Part shown: piece by piece, positions 32,008-44,925 of the stretch
How positions within the stretch are numbered: position 1 is the first letter of the stretch
Layout: each line of letters begins with the position of its first letter
Source: Benincasa hispida
Taxonomy: Eukaryota > Streptophyta > Magnoliopsida > Cucurbitales > Cucurbitaceae
Reading direction: 5' to 3'
DNA length: 64,000 bases
Assembly (NCBI RefSeq): GCF_009727055.1
Contig: NC_052359.1
Location: forward strand, 16,462,688-16,526,687
The notes under the pieces: model-generated
What the model saw: the letters and a program-made list of their open reading frames with translations, nothing else
Databases searched by the model: none
Told to the model about the DNA's origin: nothing
Made by a program: the position numbers and the translations under genes

Positions 32008-33280
32008 TTGGGATAGATGGACGAATTTGAAGAGAATTGGATGCGTTCATTAGTAATTTGGATAAATAAATCAAAAATTAAGCAGATGAAGTGGCAAAAG
32101 AAGATTACATGCAGGAAGATTTTTATCAACTTAAGTAGGTGGTGTACGGTTGAGATTACATGTAAATTAAGATAATTTTGGTTGGCAAACCCAGAATTAG
32201 ACAACTCAAAGCTCGACTAGCCAGAGTTAGCGTGGGCAGCCTAAGGAAGAGCCATTTGTATGGTGAGTTGTCGTGAGGAAAGAGGCTTGAAACGGCTATA
32301 AATAGAAGGCCTCAGCATGAAGGTTAAACTCATTCCAAACAATTTCAATAGTAAAAATCCTAAGTAGAGAGTGAGCATTTAGTAGGAAAGTTGTCGTTGG
32401 TGGTGGAGGCAAGGAATTCGAAGGATGTGTTGCACAGATTCATATTCTGTTTGAGAAGGGTAAGCTAGTAGTATTTTTTAAGGGGTTTTTAAATATATTT
32501 ATGAAATAATATTAATTGGGAATTTTCTTAGAAACAATGAAAATGGCAGGAAGATATTTACAAGTAAATTGCATTAAGAGGATTTGCTAACGGTGAGTGG
32601 TTACTATGTGTTGTTTTGATTTATGTATGTATACATATATATGAGCCTTGTACATAGAGGGTAATGTCAAATGTGCATGAGTAGGGATGCATGATTTCTG
32701 TTGTGATTGTCGTGATATTGCATGTTTTATTATAATGGAAACTAGAATTATACCTGGGATATGGTTAGTATGCTTGAAAATGGTACTTGGCGAGGAAATA
32801 TGGGGTATAGGGAAAGTTTCCATAAAATTGTTATGGTGTTGTTGGGTTGACAGTAGTTGACTATCAACAAGAAACGATTCAGCGGTTTGGGCTGAGGAAA
32901 GGAATATGAAATTGTATTAATGTATCATTGATTGCATGTTGTTTTCCCCCAAAATAGCTAATGTTATGTTTATAAAGAAAATACCACTTACTGGGCTTAT
33001 TAGCTCATGTTTTCCAAATGTCCCCCCCTCCCCCAGGTAGCCGAGCGGTGCATTCAGGGAGAAGTCAGACACCCGTAACCAGGAACTTGGTAATCTTACA
33101 GGACATGACTTGGATCCAATAGAAGAACAACAGTAGTGGAATTTTTAAGATTTGTGTAAAACTTGATATATCAACTGTAGTCTTTAATCAACTTTGTATA
33201 AACGCTGTCTTAGAATTAGGTTGGAATTTCTTCATACTCTTTCTTAAGTCTTAGGTTAAGGCTTGGGAGGGATTGTGACA
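32008..33280 (+). repeat. Truncated LTR of the LARD-like family
   Basis: Aligns with about 805-2175 of the LARD 5' LTR, from 'ATTGGGATAGATGG' to the terminal GATTGTGACA. The first 750 bases or so are missing. It keeps the TATA box at 32297-32304 and carries a private AT-rich insert at about 32460-32550. It lies next to the Athila-2 3' LTR. Confidence 0.82.
32297..32304 (+). promoter_or_regulatory. TATA box in truncated LARD LTR
   Basis: TATAAATA at the position homologous to 1085-1092. Confidence 0.65.
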
Positions 33281-34438
33281 ACTTTAATTTCTCAAGAGCA
33301 ATAACTTAAAAATGCATAAGAGACAATAAAATTTTTAAAATTGGGTTAAAATTCATGATTATGGTCTCCTAACATTATTTCATGCAAATTTTATCGCATG
33401 AAGAGTATGTCATAACTATCATTATAACGAACTAGCAATAGAGCAAGCAAACATTTTAAGCATACAAGCATTTTCCGAGCACAACGCTTAAGGATCCCAA
33501 GCTAATATATAAACTGCCCAACGGGGACCCCACCCCTAACTTAAATTGATACATTGTCCCCAATGTATCTCTATTCTAAGCTCTGTGAAAAATAAATCAA
33601 GGTAATAGAAAAACTCCCTTAATAACATTATCATGCATGGGACAGTGGTCGGAAGGTGTTCACTTCAATTTGACCTTTTTTTTTTCTTTTTTTAGACCAA
33701 GGAAAGGAACCTGCAAAATAAAAACAATAAGAAAAAAAAAAAAACAGGAAAGAAAAGAAAGCAAATTAAATTGATCAGCTAGCTTCCTTGGGAAGCATAA
33801 ATTTTTACATCGATTGTTCGACGTGATCCGTCCCCTGTCAAGGCCCAAATAAATTCTCGTATTTCTCTGGTCCCTTCTTAGATGAGTTAATATAACCCAA
33901 TAAGGCTATAAGGCTCTTCATCTTTTGAAGAGAACCAAAAAGGCCGAATTTGTGTTTTTTTTATTTATAAAAGAAAAAGAAAATAAAATAACAGACTCAA
34001 GGACCGACTCTTCTGAAATAAAAGACTATGACTTAATTGACTTTGACTTGTGAAAGAAAGATGAGCAATAATCAAAGATAAAGGAAATGCTAGAGGGGAG
34101 AATAGGAGAGGTTTTACAACCTCTAGCTCTAGCACCTAAGGCTCCTCAAGATTAAGCTCGGGCTCATACTTAACCTATCTGACTTGTTCTGAACATGGCA
34201 ATGGAAAAACATCATCACAAAAAGGGTAAAAATTCTCCATAAACTCGGCCTCAGTAGTATAAATGTTGTGAAGCTCTGGACGGCTCTCCAGTGTTGGCAC
34301 GGAATTTACAAGTTGAGAAATAGGATCCATCTTAACTAGCACGAGGGCTTAAGTCTTCAAGTGAAACTCAATACACTCATGCACGCACTAAAAAGAACTA
34401 TCAGCAAGTTCATACATTAAAGTACTCAACGTCATACC
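33281..34438 (-). pseudogene. Athila-2 internal region, degraded
   Basis: On the minus strand this holds a stretch of weak coding potential at 34150-34438. Its frame is continuous with the gag sequence on the far side of the solo copia LTR ('PGQG' then 'MTLSTLMYELADSS'), followed by 'MDPISQLVNSVPTLESRPEL' and an acidic block. I cannot name this domain. Nearer the left end is the motif 'ATTGGGGACAATGTATC' then 'TTAAGTTAGGGGTGGGG' (33526-33569), typical of the 3' part of Athila elements. No RT or integrase is seen. Confidence 0.5.
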
Positions 34439-36344
34439 TAAAGGAGTATTATAACATGCAACAGAAGAATTCATAATCAATAAACACTTAAACTACACTT
34501 AATTTGAGTTTTAAACATGCTACTCATGAGGTTTTCACAAGAGGGTTTGAACAAGACAATACCTTTGTAGTTCTCTTCACGATTTCAGCAGAATCTCCAC
34601 AAGTTTAAGCTGGATTCTTCAGATAGACCATTAATAAGATCTTCTCCACTATGCTCAAAAAGGAATGTGTGGTGGAAACACTCTAAACAAGCTGAATTGA
34701 AGATGAACTTGAGAGAGGGTGTTAGGGTTTTTAGTTTTGCAACAACTTGGATAAAAATCTCAGAGATCTCCCTAAATTCCATGCATGAAGCTTCATTATA
34801 TAGACTCATTTCATGCATTAGAACATGGCTACATGTAGGGCAGCTCCTACTTGGTATTGATTGAAAAACTCGTGGTGGAATTTTGTGATAAAACACCATA
34901 AGAGATGTTAGTGGATTTTTCCAATTTTTGGGAAAAATCCACTAACTCAAATCATTTTCAATAAAATTAATTTTTCTTTTTAAATAAAACTATTTTATTA
35001 AAAATTTAGTTTTATAAAATTTAATTCAAAATTAATTTAAATAAAACTAATTTAATTAATTTAATATCTTAATATTAAATTAATAAAATATCAATTCTAC
35101 CAATATGATTCAAATTCATATAATCAATATTTAAATCATAATTTAAATATTAACTGACTCTCTAATCTCATTTTAATTTCAACTAAATTAAAAGTTTTAA
35201 TTGCATCGTATACAATTAATTGAAAACCCTAAGACCAAATCTGAACATTTCAAATTCATAACCCTAAAATCAAAATTCATCCAATCAATACTCAATTTAT
35301 TATTCCAATTTATGAGCTAATAGAGGGACCTATTGGCCTACAAATCACGAGCTCTAACAATTTGTAATCAATTGATTAAACTCTTTAAACCGAATTAATT
35401 ACTATTCATTAATCATCAAGACACGTCACAATAGCTCGAAAGTTGCACTCTCCTCACTGTAAATGTATTTTCGTCCATGTTAACCATAATCAATAAGTTG
35501 ATCCTTCACAGGTCATTCGTATTTACAGCTGAGTCAAATTTATCGTTTTATCCCTATAAATATATCTTGTTCTTTAAGCTCCCACTGACCTTTTAATGAA
35601 CAAAAGATTCATAATACCACTTATGAATTATGTCCCTCTCTATCATGAGAGGGCGAGACCCTGATTGTTCAAGACAAGGATTCAACACTTAAGATAACAA
35701 CCTATCTGCTAACTCTAAAATGGGTAAGAGTGAATTCCATCTCACAAGGCTATGTCCCCAGCTATCTATCTGATCTTATCCCCAAAATGGAAGACTTATT
35801 GAGCAGTGTTGTTGGACTGCTCTCACCCATACAAATCAAAGGACAATCCAGAATAAACAGGAGTCCATAGCTAGCTTAGGATTAAGATTGAGTTATCCTA
35901 GGTTACTTTAGTATGAAATAGTCAGTTTTAACAATAAACGGTTGTTATAAAGAAAAGTGACTATTTCGTGGTCTAGTCTTTATGCAAACTCATTTCATAG
36001 GACGCCTCCACTCACATGTCTCTACATGAATGATCTATGGATCACATCATTTGTATTACTTATACAAAATGGGTTGCATCCAATAGTGTTACCAGGATGA
36101 GATACCCAATTTCATCCATATACTTATAGACCATTTAGGCTATATATTATTAACTTGATCCTGCTTATGTCACTACATAGAGTTAAAGTATTCATACTAT
36201 AGCCATGGATATGTTTATTGGATTTTCATAATAGAATGCAATATCAATCATCTTTATCGAATAAGATACTCAATAATATTTTATTGATAAATAGTATTTT
36301 TAACATGAAATTTACGAATTACGAGTTCTAGGATATTCCCAACA
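34439..36344 (-). repeat. Solo copia LTR in Athila-2
   Basis: On the minus strand it starts TGTTGGGAATATCC and ends 'ACTCCTTTA', where relatives end in CA. The TSD ATACC is perfect at 34434-34438 and 36345-36349. It shares block order and an AT-rich section (34940-35220) with the copia-2 LTR. There is no internal sequence, so it formed by LTR-LTR recombination. Confidence 0.82.
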
Positions 36345-36960
36345 ATACCTTGGCCGGGAGTGTGAGGAATCAATTGCTCAACGAGGTGATCGATGTTGGT
36401 CAACTCTCTGTCCATCCTGGTACTCTCAGAAGATGGATGCACCAAGGATGCTTTAAGCCTCCCAACTGATTCAGTGATCTCAGCAACAAGGTCACTCAAC
36501 CTCTGAAAATCAGTTCCAGCTTCGGATCCTAAATAAATGCTATCCTCCTGGTGACTTGAGAATTCCTGATGACTATGGAGGGTTCCTGCACAAACTCAAA
36601 AGAGTTGTTAAAATGTTCCCTAACCAAATCTTCCAATGAAATTCTTGAATTAGCATAAGAAGCATCTATCAGTGTCAAGCTCGGGCTAGGCATCTCCAAA
36701 GGGAAATAACTATGGCGCAAAGGACCGCGCGAAAGCTCGGGACATGCTTCGGATGGATGTCCTTGAAGTAAACAGACTCGACATGCCTCAAGCTTCTGCA
36801 ATTGCCTAGTAGCGAAAACTTGAACAAAAGAAGTTAGTTCAGATATTTAATTACTAAGCTCACTAAATTCACTTACCTTTTCTTCTTTATGTTGAGCTGC
36901 TTGCCTCGCAAGAAGCCCATAATAGATGTTCATGTCATCTGCCATCATAAAATAAGTGGA
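36345..36960 (-). pseudogene. Athila-2 gag remnant
   Basis: Minus-strand frames give 'MNIYYGLLARQAAQHKEEK', 'ATRQLQKLEACRVCLLQGHP', 'SEACPELSRG' and then an acidic stretch. 'CRVCLLQGHPSEAC' is an exact C-x2-C-x4-H-x4-C zinc knuckle, the RNA-binding motif of gag nucleocapsid. Stops and a frameshift near 36530 interrupt it. It runs leftwards into the solo copia LTR. Confidence 0.72.
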
Positions 36961-37039
36961 CACAAGAAAAAGAAAACTAATTTTTTGGGTTTTTAAAGTT
37001 TACAAGTCAAATTCAGCTAAAGAGATTAATTGGCTTGCC
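36961..37039 (-). other. Athila-2 5' leader
   Basis: Short AT-rich leader between the primer site and gag on the minus strand. No feature of its own. Confidence 0.5.
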
Positions 37040-37057
37040 TCCCCGACAATGGTGCCA
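37040..37057 (-). other. Athila-2 primer-binding site
   Basis: On the minus strand this reads TGGCACCATTGTCGGGGA, close to the TGGCGCCGTTGCCGGGGA-type primer site of Athila elements. Confidence 0.75.
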
Positions 37058-37060
37058 TTT

Positions 37061-38533
37061 TGTTCGTGGCCAAGAGAATCTCCGTCACCCACGCCATCTA
37101 GTGGAACAAAAATTATTTATAAATTCACCGACCCACTACTTATACTATTAGGTAGCACAAGTCGCAACTACGAGGTTGAATTATAGAGAGGCCAAGAATT
37201 AAATCTCTCATAAGCTAAATTTGGTCATGGAAAGCATTAAAAATGAAGGGTTTTGGTTTGATTGATAGAATGGAAAAACATGAAAGAAATTAAAATGCAA
37301 GGGATAAATGAAAACTAGGATTAGTCTATCTAGTTTCTAGAGCCATTCAATGCAATTTCTATCATTGACTCTTGTAACTTAAACATGCAACTGATTCATA
37401 GGCTCTACAGAGGCAAACAACTAGCAAGGGTCGAACCTAAAGAGCGTCCTAAGCACCAATTAAGGTCGGAAAGGCCAAACCCTAACTAATCTACATGCTT
37501 CTAAATTCTATTGGGTTCGATAGCGTCCACATAGAATAAAAATACGTGCATTATGAATAAGGATTCTATTGTTTTGATTAACAAATTGGATAGCCTAATT
37601 CATTAACAAAAATTTATCTTCGATTCTAGCAATCAATGCATTCTAAGAATCGCCATCAAATGCAAAATTAACTATCGCTAACTTGAGTTATTTTAGCTAG
37701 TCATTTTGTAAGAATGTGACGTAACTGAGAATCGATTATCTATGCATGCTCAGGGTGAAAAGTCAACCTCATAAACATGCGTATAGAAATTAACACGAAT
37801 TTGAAAAAGTCACAAATTCAGCATGTAATTCATTCAAGAAAATAGAATTCTCAAGAAATTAACAAACAATTAACGCTTCAAAAACTAGATATAAAAGTTA
37901 CCTCAAGCAATCCATAGAAAAATTGAAGATGAAGATTCAGTCCATCGTTTACAATCCAAAAGAAAATGAAAATCTAACCTAAAGATACAAAAAAGATAAA
38001 GGAATGAGAAGAACGAGGAGTCACTCTTCGGCCTCCATTAATTTTTGCATAGCCTTTGACCTAAATTGAAGAGAAGTATATATTGAAATCAGACATAGAT
38101 TTGCAATGTTGATGAGAGCATTGCAACTCTTTTGTCAACCATAGCCCTCAAGCGTCAAGGTGGCATTGCGACTTTCGTGCGACGCTGTTTTGTGCTTGTG
38201 CGCTCGTGGCACTTCGTCAATCTTTGCAGTGTTGCAACGCTCTTTGGCAGCACTGCAACATTGCCCTGCATCCATGAATTCTGCCTTAAAAGTTGCACGA
38301 GAGCATTGCAGTGGGGTTGCGACGCTCCGACTAAGGGCATTTTGGTGAATTTTACTCCTTTGAAACCCAAATGCTCAAATTACCTCAAAATTACTTCAAA
38401 TTAACACTGTTTAACGTCTTAAGCTCGATTTTACCTCTTTGGTGTCCAATACCTACAAAATAGCATAGTTAACAAAAATCCATTAACGAGCCTAAATTAA
38501 GTTAGGAATTATAGCTCTTTTGCAAAGCTATCA
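37061..38533 (-). repeat. Athila-2 5' LTR
   Basis: Aligns with 30497-31989. On the minus strand it starts TGATAGCT with a 6-bp perfect stem (38511-38516 with 38526-38531). GCATTGCAAC-like motifs recur at 38105-38335. Confidence 0.85.
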
Positions 38534-39113
38534 TCAGTGCAAAGAAATCCAACCTAATAAGAAATAAATTGTGAATGGAACTCACCCATAGTTGGATGTT
38601 CGCATGATATCCATGGGGGCAAGCCAAAAAATGAAAGTGAGTAACCATGATCAACACAAAATTTAGAGACAACTAAAAAAGATAACTTCGATATCAGGGC
38701 AAGAAAATCCGATCTGATAAGAGTTGAGTTGAAATCAGCATCCAACTGTAGTTGGATGATCTATATGACATCCATGCGATCAAGCCAAAATGAAGGGTGT
38801 AACTGAGTTAAACGCCTAAAAAAAGGTTTTGAGGAAAACATTGAAATTTTATTAAACATATTACTAGAAAAAATCAAAACGAAGTTGATTCAAGAAAATG
38901 AGGAAAACAAGTTTGAGGTTATGACTTATCGAGTAAGAGTTAAGATGCATTCCCTTAGGAAGTGAGTAAAGCATGCTAGTAGGTAATATTTGAGCGATCA
39001 TAAGTTACGGGAGTATCCTGAGAGGTTAGGCAACACATCGAAACTCATAATTTTGCATGAAATATAACTTGAGGACATGCTTAAGGACAATCATTATTCT
39101 AAATTTGGGGATA
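38534..39113 (+). other. Tat/Athila 3' tail and polypurine tract
   Basis: Plus-strand 3' non-coding tail, probably of Athila-1 (inference: same strand, directly across Athila-2). It holds a diverged tandem duplication around 'TAGTTGGATG' (about 38540-38650 and 38695-38800). It ends in 'ACTTGAGGACATGCTTAAGG' and the purine tract 'AAATTTGGGG' at 39101-39110, a signature of Tat 3' ends. Confidence 0.6.
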
Positions 39114-39640
39114 TGATAACTTGTATTTCTTCAAGTTAGTGTCTCTTAAAATTAGAAAATTAAGAAGTATTTATTGAGAAAAGTACCAAATTCATTTGAA
39201 GATAGAGCAAAATTACTTTTCATGTGCTCATTAAGTTCAAAAGAGAGCTTAGGTAAAAATCATGTCACTAATGTGTTTTATATGCAAGAATATCGGTAAA
39301 AATAAAGGAAAAGAGCCATGCACTAAATCCAACGATGACCCTGCGGCCAAGAAGTTTAGAAAGAAAGAAGAACGATAAGTCTAGAGGCAAGCTAAGTGGC
39401 GAAGCTTGAGCAACAAATCTGAGAGCCAAACGCATGTGAGGGGACCACTAACAACTATATAAACGAACACACAAAAGCTACCTGATGCGCTTGCCACTGT
39501 CTTGTGTGGCTAAAGTTGTCCCCGAGAGGATCAATTGGAGAGATAGTCATACACCAATTTTTAGAAAGAAGAACATTCTCTGGAATTCAAGAGAATTTGA
39601 TAAATAGAAAGAAGCTGATTACTATGCACTACTTCTACTC
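39114..39640 (+). repeat. Tat-type LTR start (probable Athila-1 3' LTR)
   Basis: It starts TGATAACTTG directly after the purine tract, with a 7-bp perfect hairpin (39117-39123 with 39132-39138). It runs to about 39640, where a minus-strand LTR of another family begins. The right part is lost. Confidence 0.6.
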
Positions 39641-40939
39641 CTAGCTAAACAGACTGCATAATAGAAGTTTGACTATGAGAATCGGTAGAGATGCGACAAC
39701 TGTTAACGCGTAATGAGATGCATGGAGGAGGAGAATTGTGGAGTAGATAAATTCACCGCATCATTAAGTTTGGTCACAAAGGTAATCCTAGCTCGCCACA
39801 CTAACGCATCGCACACCTCTCGGTGGTCAGCCAAATTCTTATATCTCTATAACGCATGGTTGCGTTGAGCAAAAGATTATTCCTATCTTTAGGAACAATG
39901 TTTACTTTGCTTAGTGAGTTCTACTACTTACCCTCTCAGGCAGTTAATTATAGCTACTCAGCTCATAGACAAGCGTTGCGATAGCCTCTCTTTGAGCAAA
40001 GAGGATTGGTTGACTATACTCGCGCAACGTACACCTCTCTGTGGTTTGCTATATGTGTCATATCTCTATACCACATATGCGATAATCTTGTAATCAACAA
40101 TTAACTAATTGTGATAAAAGTAGAAGATGATAAAGTAGAAGAAGATGATGGTGGTGGTGTTGAAGGAATTAAAGAGATACATTGATTACAAAATGTATTA
40201 ATGTCTTAAACAAAATGTAATACCATACAAAGATAAGAAGAGAAGTGGAAGCAAGATATAGGCAATCTCTTGCTTCCATCAGATGTAAGTCAAGGCTGCT
40301 GGTGGTGCCATGGATGGGTGATGAAGTAGTCTCTCTCGAGCTCTATCTCTGACGAAGCTTCGGTCGTCACTCGAAAAGAATTGTAAGAATGAAGAACTCT
40401 CAAAGACTGTCTGCTCATGCTCTCATCTGTGATCACAAGAATCTGCCTAAGGCAGAGACTCGAATGCTTTGAATTTAGGCTCCAAGGCTCTATTTATAAA
40501 GCTCAAACGCTAACAACATTGGTAATCCCATTCTGAATCACTGCCATTTCTGACACGGTAGGTGAGATGTCATCATCATCTTATCTCTTTGATACTCCCG
40601 AGGTATGCGTTCATGATTTTTTCTTCTGGAGTATCAACGCATTCCACCCACTTTGCTATCGACCTTCTATCACGGTTATCACTATGCAGTTGTAGATTCG
40701 ATGCGACGAACTGGTCTTCATGAAGATCAACACATGCGATCGATTCCTGTGATAGCTACAAAATAGACATTTTGACGCAAAATAATGCATGATATAGGGT
40801 TAGCACGAATTTTCAGTGCTAAGCGACGCAAGCTCATTATTCCACATAAATCCTTAGCAATATTAACACATACTCTGCTCATCAACTTTGATAATTCTAA
40901 GTAAAAGGCTGCAGTAGCTTGTATTTCTGCAAGCTATCA
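39641..40939 (-). repeat. Tat-type LTR 'R1', 3'-truncated
   Basis: Related to the plus-strand LTRs at 49892 and 54700. On the minus strand it starts TGATAGCTTG with a 7-bp perfect hairpin (40915-40921 with 40930-40936) and has TATAAATA at 40491-40498. It contains the 'GACGA-C--GCTTCG' and 'CTCGAGAGAG' blocks and 'ACCACCGAGAGGTG'-like repeats. The last 250 bases or so of the LTR are missing. Confidence 0.65.
40491..40498 (-). promoter_or_regulatory. TATA box of LTR R1
   Basis: TATAAATA on the minus strand, homologous in position to the boxes at 50495 and 55262. Confidence 0.6.
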
Positions 40940-41154
40940 ATCATCATCTCTAGTCATTCATCTTTTATTTTCTTTTATCTCATCACCTGCTCTATTTACA
41001 TCTCTACACACTTCTCTTTGATCTTCTAACACACTTTTTCCATTTTAATATCTACACCATGATTTCACATTCTATCTCTTCAACTTTTATTTTTCTTACA
41101 ATGGTAGATAAATACCTAGTCAGTTAAGATGTGTTGATCCTCATTCTGGTGAGC
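40940..41154 (-). other. Spacer left of Athila-3 protease
   Basis: AT-rich, pyrimidine-biased sequence without a gene, between LTR R1 and the Athila-3 protease. Confidence 0.4.
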
Positions 41155-42896
41155 TTAGTGATTAAACAAATGTTTGTTTGGGTAACGAAGGATTAAATCC
41201 AACTTGTAATTCCTTTTAACCATTGGAATCATGAGATAACAATAACTACTTGAGAGAGTAATTATTGTGGATTTCATTGACTCGAGTAAGTGAATTAACT
41301 TTAGATCTTGATAAATAAAGTATGGCATAATGTTTATAGATGCACCAAGATCTAACATTGCTCTCTCAATCTTCTTATTCCCTATGACAAACTGAAGGGA
41401 AAACATACCTGGATCATTTGGTTTTTCGAGCATATTCTTCTGAAGGATCGCAAAAACCGACTAAATTACCATCACTCTCTCTTTTTCTTTTGTCTGCCTT
41501 TTTTTTATGCACAACTCTGAGGAACATCACGTATTTAGGGATTTGCTTTACCACATCTAGGAGAGGAATGTTGATTTTTACCTTTCTAAAAGTGTTCAAC
41601 AACTCTCTATTCTACCTCGTGCTCCTTCAGTCTTGCAAGCTTAGAAGGAAAGATAATAGATAAAGGATACTCCCTTTTTCTTGTTTTATGGTGGTTTAGT
41701 CGCTAGGTCTAAAGAAGTGCTCTCTTTTTTTTGAATTCACTGACTCAACTGTATAAGGAGGTGATGTTAACTCTTTATCACTATGATGTGTAACTGCACT
41801 CATATTTTCTCGTGGGTTAGACTTCAGGTTGGGATGGAAGCTTACCTGATTGCCTCTCTAACTTGCTTACCGAAGTAGAAAGTTGAGAAATCTGAGTCCC
41901 CATAGTATCAAGAGCATTTTTCATATCCTATTGAAATTTCAAAGAGTTATTAGCTAAACTCTTAACAATATCCTCAATCTACATACATGAACTCGACAAG
42001 GCCTCTTTGTTAGGTTAGGCTTGCTCATTTTGGTCACCCAGTTGAAGTTTAGGTGAACACCACCCCATATTATATGTTTGACTAAAGGGGTCTCTCCGTC
42101 TATTTTGCCCGTTATGATTGAACCCTCTAATAGTATTCACTTCTAGCATTGTCCCTATTGGATGTGTGAGCATATATCGATCGTATGGCCAGCCACCATG
42201 CATATTTGGGAAACCACTATGGATTGATTTTTTTCCTGAGTCATCTATTTTATAACAGAACCAAGTTCATAAATTTCTTTTTGAAGATCACTTACCTTAA
42301 ATGTCGTCTTTACACTAACTAAGGCCCTTGTGTCGAATTATTGGGAGTTGGCTGCCATGGTTTCTATGAGCTTCATCACTTCAGTAGGAGTTTTATTCAC
42401 CAAGGCTCCTACCGCAGCGACATCTATGTTACTCTTATCATTCTACAACAAGCCTTTAATAAAGTATTGTATCAACAAATGGTCTGAGATCTGATGAGGG
42501 GAGAACTTGGTGCATATTCTCTTGAAGCGCTCCCAGTACTTATGTGATGTCTCCCCAAGAACTGGAGGATACTGTAAATATCTTGTTCAAAGCTCATTGC
42601 ACAAGAGGCTAGAAAGAACTTCTCTAGAAACTATTGCATCTCTTCCCATGATGAGATACTCCCAAGTGATAGAATATACAACCAATCCTTCACACCCCTC
42701 TTCAATGAAAAGGGAAATGCCCTCATGTTTAATTTCGCTTTGGTCACTCCCTTTGACCTCATCTTATCACACACAAGGTGGAACTTCTTAAGGTGTTTAT
42801 GCGGGTTTTCACTTATAAGGCCAGAGAAGGAAGGAAGTAAGTGATAAACCCAAATTTTAATTCAAATGTACCTGTCGCTTTAGGGTATGTGATGTA
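41155..42896 (-). pseudogene. Athila-3 gag and protease remnant
   Basis: Read on the minus strand from 42896. The gag core ('NPHKHLKKFHLVCDKMRSKG', 'KLNMRAFPFSLKRGVKDWL') is followed by degraded helical gag to about 42340. A Gly/Asn/Arg-rich linker lies at 42015-42200 and the conserved 'FRKVKINIPLLDVVKQIPKY' at 41540-41600. The aspartic protease follows, with the active-site triad DLGA intact at 41341-41352, then 'SINIMPYFIYQDL'. The sequence ends shortly after, and RT, RNase H and integrase are absent. Several stops interrupt gag. Athila family membership is clear from the protease and gag blocks. Confidence 0.8.
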
Positions 42897-43063
42897 AATG
42901 GTGTTGAGGATGATGCTCTAAACTCTCGTTGGGTCTTGTAGTTTGTAAATACAGTATTGAACAAACGCTTGTGATGTAATAACATATGATATTTTTCTTC
43001 ACTATTGTCTATGGAACATTGGATGTTTTAATTTCTTTACCACAAACCAATAAACTAAGATCC

Positions 43064-44925
43064 TGTTGGGTTTTATGTCCTAAAAACTCACAGTTTGTAA
43101 AATGATAAACATTTTCTATTATCAATATACTTGTTATTAATCTCATAAATTGTATGAAAGTCTAAAGCCAATAAACTAAGACCCATGACTATTGTATGAG
43201 TACTTGAACTTTATGTGGAGACATAGGAGTGGATTAGGTTCGAGTAAATAGTCAAAGTGATCTATGGTACATGAATGAGGTTGGGTACCTTATTCTGGTA
43301 ACACCATTGGATGAAGCCTACCATGTAGTTGTTACAAAAAGTTGTAAAATGCTACATACGATGTGATCCTAATCGGTTCATGTTATGGCATGAGGAGTGG
43401 GGGTGTCCTATGCAATGAGTTTGCATGAGATCAAGACCAAGAAATAAGTCACTCTTACTTTATAATGTTGTTTACTGTTTAAGACTGACTATTTCACCTA
43501 GATGACCTAGGTAACTCGATCTTAATCCTGAGCTAACTATGAACTCCTGTTTATTCGGGATTGCCCTTAGATTTGCATAGTTGAGGGTTGGCTCAACAGC
43601 CCCGGCTCAATAAGACTCCCATTTCAGGAGTAAGACTAGATAGATAGCTGGGGACATAGGGTGTAAGACGAAGTTCATGTCTACCCGATTTAAGGATAGG
43701 AAAAAGGTTATTCTCTCAAATACTGAATCTAGGTCTTGAACAAGAGGCCCCACCCTCTCACTGGGCTGAGAAAGTTTGGTTTGGCGATTGGATCACAAAC
43801 CAGTTGTTCATTAGAGGATCAGTAGGGACTTAAGGAATAAGACGTAATCTCGAGGGTAAAACAGATATTTGACCTAGCCGTTATTATGAACAACCTGTGA
43901 AGGGTCGACTTGCTGATTATGGTTAAATCATGTGGACATAATATATCTACAGTGAAGGGGTGCAACTATGGGCTTTAGTGGAATGACCCATTAGTTAACG
44001 AATGGGGATTAATTTAGTCTAATGAGTTTATATCCGATTAATCTCGAATCATTGGAGCCCATGATCTGTAGGTCAGTGAGGTCCCCCACTAGCTCGTAAT
44101 GGACTAGCTCTAGAATAGCGTGATAAGTTAATTTGAAACGTTCAAATTAGAATTAAGGGAATTAGTAATTATATGAGATATAATTATGTTTAATTTTAGA
44201 ATTAAACAGAATAGGATAATTCATATATTTAAATATGATTTAAATATATAAAGATGGATATGTGTTAAAATTAATTTAATATTTGATATTAAATTAATTA
44301 AGTTTAATTTAATAATTAATTTATGAAATTAATTAATTTTTCATTTTTAAAATCAAAATAAATTTTATAAAATCAAATTTTGGTTTTTAGATAAAATTAG
44401 AAAATTGGAAAACAAAAAACACAAAATGGAAAAATTGATTTTTCCATTATCCATCTTTGAACTAGCTCACACATATAGCAATATATTTGCCTTGTCTTCT
44501 CCAAGCATGAGTTGTAATTCATGCAACTCTTCTCTTTGCATGTTAATCTGCAATATAATGAAGAGATTGGAGTGAAAATCGGGCATGCAATCCATAAAGT
44601 TTTTTAGAGAAAAACTAGTTTGAAGAATGGTTCTTTAACAAGGTTGTTGCAGTGAGCTTTTCTCCTTCATCCCTTGATTCAAGCTTGTTTTGAGTTCCAC
44701 AACTCAATCTAAAACACCAAGAGAATAGTGAGGAAGATCTTGAGGTGGTCTACAACAAGATATGGAGAAGATAGTAGCTAGAGATGGAGCTTTGAAGAAG
44801 TTCTACAAGAGGTATGTTTTGAAACCCATTTTTCTGCAGAAGCATGCTTTATATTATGCCAAAATTAGAGAATTTAAATGTTTAGATGATCCTTGTGCTT
44901 CCGCTGCTATTGATACAATCTTACA
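43064..44925 (+). repeat. Solo copia LTR 'B' nested in LTR A
   Basis: It starts TGTTGGGTTTTATGTCC and ends 'CAATCTTACA', with a perfect TSD GATCC at 43059-43063 and 44926-44930. It belongs to the copia-2 LTR group (AT-rich part at 44150-44460). Removing it restores collinearity of LTR A with the copia-1 LTR. Confidence 0.88.

Larger units (their letters stand above)
30497..38533 (-). mobile_element. Athila-2, minus-strand Tat/Athila element
   Basis: Two direct LTRs, 30497-31989 and 37061-38533, begin TGTTCG and end GCTATCA on the plus strand. A minus-strand primer site lies three bases inside the right LTR (37040-37057), and a purine tract lies beside the left LTR (AGCAAGAGGGGTATT on the minus strand, 31990-32004). 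The flanks TTAGT (30492-30496) and TCAGT (38534-38538) form a 5-bp duplication with one mismatch. Inside are a gag remnant, the Athila 3' motif (33526-33569), a truncated LARD LTR and a solo copia LTR. There is no RT or integrase, so it was deleted or non-autonomous. Confidence 0.82.
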
